From: Prorocentrum cordatum
Taxonomy: Eukaryota > Sar > Dinophyceae > Prorocentrales > Prorocentraceae
Length of the DNA: 64,000 nt
Assembly: GCA_963575745.1 (NCBI GenBank)
Contig: CAUYUJ010017916.1
Location: 152,188 to 216,187, forward strand
Direction: 5' to 3'
Shown here: positions 61,230-64,000 of the stretch, piece by piece
How positions within the stretch are numbered: position 1 is the first letter of the stretch
Layout: each line of letters begins with the position of its first letter
The notes under the pieces: generated by a model
Seen by the model: only the letters and a program-made list of their open reading frames with translations
Databases searched by the model: none
What the model was told of the DNA's origin: nothing
Translations under genes and position numbers: made by a program

Positions 61230-62770
61230 CCTGGCGCCCCAGCTGGCGGTGGATGTGGATATATTTCGGCCCAAGGGAGGCGACTAGATCCGAGAGAGCG
61301 TGATCCACCGCCGCTTTCCTGTGGAAAATTCCCCCCCTCTTCCTCTGGAACCCGAAGTCCCCCCCTTCGAAAATCCCCCTGCTGGACCCCCCCCCTTTCC
61401 CTCCGGCAAACACCCCCCCCCCAACCCCTCCCCCTCGCCCCCTCCAGAAAACCTGGGGGGGTCACTACCGGTTCGAACCCCCCTCCTCGAAAACCCGGGG
61501 GGGTCACTACTGATTCGAAACCCCTCCCCACTCACCGCCGGCAAACGACTCCCGGCCGGGTCCCCACCACCGTTCGCACCACATCTCCCACTGCTGTCCC
61601 CAGCACCGCTGTCCCCACCACCACTGTCCCCACTGTTCCCACCACCGTCCCCACCAGTGCCCCCACCAGTGCCCCCACCACTGACGCACTGTCCCCACTG
61701 TCCCCACCACTGTTCCCACCACGGTCCCACTCTCCCCACTTTCCCCACGGTCCCCACCACTGTCCCACTGTCCCCACTGACCCCACTGTCCCACTGTCTC
61801 CGCCGCTGTCCCGCTGAGCCGTCCCACTGTTCCCACCACTGTCCGCAATGTCCCCACCACTGTCCCCACTGTACCTCTGCTGTCCCATTGTCCCACCACC
61901 GTCCCCACCCCCGCCCTCACCACTGTCCCCACCACCACTGTCCCCACCACTGTCCCACTGTCCCCACACCTGTCCCCACCACCACCGTCCCCACTGTTCC
62001 CACAGTTGTTCCCGCTGTCCCCGCCCACACCAGTGTCTCACTGTCCCCACTCTCCCCACCATTGTCCTCCACGGTCCCAACCACTGTCCCACTGTCCTCA
62101 CTGTCCCACTGTCCCCACTGTCCCACACTTGTCCCACCACTGTCCCACTGTCCCCACTGTCCCCGACGCTGTCCCACTGTGCTGTCTCACTGTCCCCGCT
62201 ATCCCCACCACTGTCCCCACTGTCCCCACTACCCCCACTGTCCCCACCACTCTCCCCACTGTACTACTGTCCCACCACCGTCCTCACCACCGCCCTCACC
62301 ACTGTCCCCACCACTACCGTCCCCACCACTGTCCCATATCCCGCTGTCCCCATCACCACTGTCCCAGCCACCACCGTCCCCACCACTGTCCGCACCACTG
62401 TCCAACTGTTCCCGCACTACTGTCCCCACCACCACCGTCCCCACCACTGTCCCAGTATCCCCACCACTGTCCAACTGTCCCGAGGAGCGGGAATCGGTTG
62501 CCGGCGGCGAGGGGGGGGGTTCGAACCGGTAGTGACCCCCCCGTTTTCGAGGGGGGGGAGGTTCGAACAGGTAATGACCCCCCCTTTTCATAATGGACTC
62601 GGGGGGGGTCGAACCGGTAGTGACCCTGGCCGGTTTTCGAGGGGATGGGGGGGACGGGTTGGGAACCCCCAGTGACCCCTCCCGGTTTTCCGCCAGCAGC
62701 GGCAGAACATGCTCTTCCTGTGGAGGTCCGCGAAGATCGAATCCCCAGGCGGTGGTTATGGATAAACCCC
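61230..62770. repeat. CCCCACTGT minisatellite between inverted arms
   Basis: About 900 bp (61560-62480) of CCCCACCACTGTCCCCACTG-type units. On both sides lie inverted copies of GGTCACTACCGGTTCGAACC / GGTTCGAACCGGTAGTGACC, with CCTCGAAAACC and its inverse, twice at the left (61455-61520) and three times at the right (62515-62640). CTCTTCCTGTGGA/GATCGAATCCCC-type blocks also match across the arms. Thr/Val/Pro frames in the array are artefacts. Confidence 0.85.
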
Positions 62771-62964
62771 CGCCGCGAATACCCCACCTCCCGACGATTC
62801 CTGCGACTCCTGAGGGAGAGGGTGGGGTTCATTTCGCTCGTGTCGACTATCCCGAGCGAAGTTCCCCCCCCCGGAGAGCGATGAAAACCGCCTGCAGCCG
62901 AGGGCAGGAGCCGAGGGCGGATGCACAGCGGGTTCTGCTTGGTGGAGTCCTCCTCCCTTCAGTT

Positions 62965-63192
62965 GGGAAGCCGGGGGAGGGAGGAGGAGGAGGAGGAGGA
63001 GGAGGCGGAGGAGGAGGAGGAGGAGAAGGAGGAGGAGGAGGAGGAGGAGAGGGCGGAGGAGGAGGAGGAGGAGGAGGAGGAGGATGAGGAGAAGGAGGAG
63101 GAGGAGGAGGAGGAGGAGGGGAGGAAGGAGGAGGAGAGGGCGGAGGAGGAGGAGGAGGAGGAGGAGGCGGAGGAGGAGGAGGAGGAGGAGCT
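62965..63192. repeat. (GGA)n homopurine tract
   Basis: GGA/GAG triplets with GCG, GAT and AAG interruptions. Confidence 0.97.
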
Positions 63193-63408
63193 ACCCCGAG
63201 CGAGGCGAACCAGACGCCGCCCACCCTTCGAGTCCGTGGGGGGGCGGGGTTTAGGGCTTCGCGCGCGGCCGCCCCAGCAGGGGCGCTGGACGCGCGGAGG
63301 CCCCCGCGCGTGAACCTCGGCTGTGTCGCGCGCGCGCTCCGCGGAGCGCCGCCGCCTCGACGAGAACGGAGGCACCGTGAGAAGTCACGACTGGAGCCCT
63401 GGACGTAG

Positions 63409-63475
63409 GTCGGGCGGATTTTGGGCGTTTGTTTGTTGTTTTTTGTTGTGTTTTTCTCTTTTAAAAGAATACCAG

Positions 63476-63558
<83 letters not shown>

Positions 63559-63653
63559 ACCAAATGGTCAAACCATAAGTTTTGAAACTCGTTCCCATAA
63601 TATGTTTTGTTTTGACTATTTTTTATTTTCACCTGTAGAGGGACAGGCCCGCC
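63409..63653. mobile_element. GTCGGGC-type MITE variant with internal poly(A)
   Basis: Left GTCGGGCGGATTTTGGG lacks the ATG..CTACAGG part. The right end CACCTGTAGAGGGACAGGCC CGCC fits the family. The core contains an 82-nt A run (63476-63557) and the sequence TTTGAAACTCGTTCCCATAA. Confidence 0.7.
63476..63557. repeat. 82-nt poly(A) run
   Basis: Uninterrupted A homopolymer. The only long one in the window. Confidence 0.98.
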
Positions 63654-63879
63654 TTAACCCTAGACCCAACCATGGTTCTGCGCCGTGTTTCGAGCCAGAT
63701 CGAGCTGTGAGGGCCCCGGGGCCCGCAAGTTGGTCGGCGCGAGCGCCGGGCGGGACCAAACTGCAACGCCAACACCTCAGGGCTCGAGCGCGTTCTCTTC
63801 CGCGCGCGTGATGTGCAAGTGAGCCCGAGTGTGAGCGTGAGCCTGAATTGTGCCGTTTATGTCTGATGTTGTTATATCA

Positions 63880-64000
63880 TTGCTTATTGTTGGTGGTGGT
63901 GGTGTAGTTGCTGTTGCTGGTGCTGTTATTGTTATTGTTGTGGTGGTTGCTGCTGGTGCTGGTGTTAGTGTTGTTCTTGGTGGTGTCGGTGTTGGTAGTG
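63880..64000. repeat. Degenerate (GTT)n/(GGT)n trinucleotide repeat
   Basis: GTTGCTGTTGCTGGTGCTGT TATTG-type units continue to the window edge. Confidence 0.9.

Noticed and set aside
61455-62640. tRNA T-arm (GGTTCGAACC)
   Set aside because: It is part of a repeated GGTTCGAACCGGTAGTGACC palindromic block. No acceptor, D or anticodon arms can be folded around it.
61300-62675. 410-codon plus-strand frame and its antisense Gly/Thr/Val frames
   Set aside because: They are products of the CCCCACTGT minisatellite, whose short units rarely create stops.

Overview
The window looks like nuclear DNA of a dinoflagellate. The decisive evidence is a complete copy of the dinoflagellate spliced leader (SL), followed by a second, 5'-truncated SL, fused to the 5' end of an intronless gene on the minus strand (43633-43669). 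A degenerate SL-like sequence lies upstream of a second intronless minus-strand gene (56646-56666). Other features agree: strong GC richness, low gene density, short exons in multi-kilobase introns, candidate splice sites of AG|G type with GT, GC or GA donors, and extreme loads of simple repeats and small inverted-repeat elements. The overall GC richness would suit a Prorocentrum-like genome, but no species can be fixed from the sequence alone.

Layout. 1-5430: satellite-like arrays built on TACTAG/CTAGTA palindromes, a CT microsatellite and a 60-bp tandem repeat. 5430-21900: intergenic or intronic DNA full of small inverted-repeat elements and GGA/TCC tracts, carrying two minus-strand exon fragments of a DEAH-box helicase (10353-10286 and 20311-20238). 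21940-23690: a 90-bp satellite of about 20 copies, directly followed by the plus-strand C-terminal exon of an SF1 (PIF1-like) helicase (23851-24125). 24130-35000: repeats, including a third DEAH exon (30095-30018). 35220-40390: GC-rich minus-strand exons encoding a long coiled-coil protein. 40400-43590: repeats and the SL-bearing retrogene. 43670-53000: mostly repeats. 52990-53900: a frameshifted minus-strand pseudogene. 54000-64000: simple repeats, the 177-codon intronless gene with the SL-like relic, minisatellites, an inverted-repeat-flanked CCCCACTGT array, and an 82-nt poly(A) run inside a small transposon-like element.

The three DEAH exons are all on the minus strand and in the right order (30.1, 20.3, 10.3 kb). 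The first two join in phase to give a RecA2 segment with DHX36-like spacing. This implies introns near 10 kb, one of which contains the plus-strand helicase exon. The coiled-coil exons lie upstream on the same strand and can also be chained in phase. Whether they belong to the same transcript is unknown.

At least twelve families of small non-autonomous inverted-repeat elements recur. For several, the target duplication or an empty paralogous site is visible inside the window: 8-bp duplications for a 250-bp element, 5-bp for a 214-bp element, about 10-bp for a 189-bp element, and two empty sites for a roughly 185-bp element. SL relics (retroposition of mRNA) and nested DNA elements together explain much of the structure. 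Much of the remainder is simple-sequence DNA, and nearly all long open frames in it are repeat artefacts.
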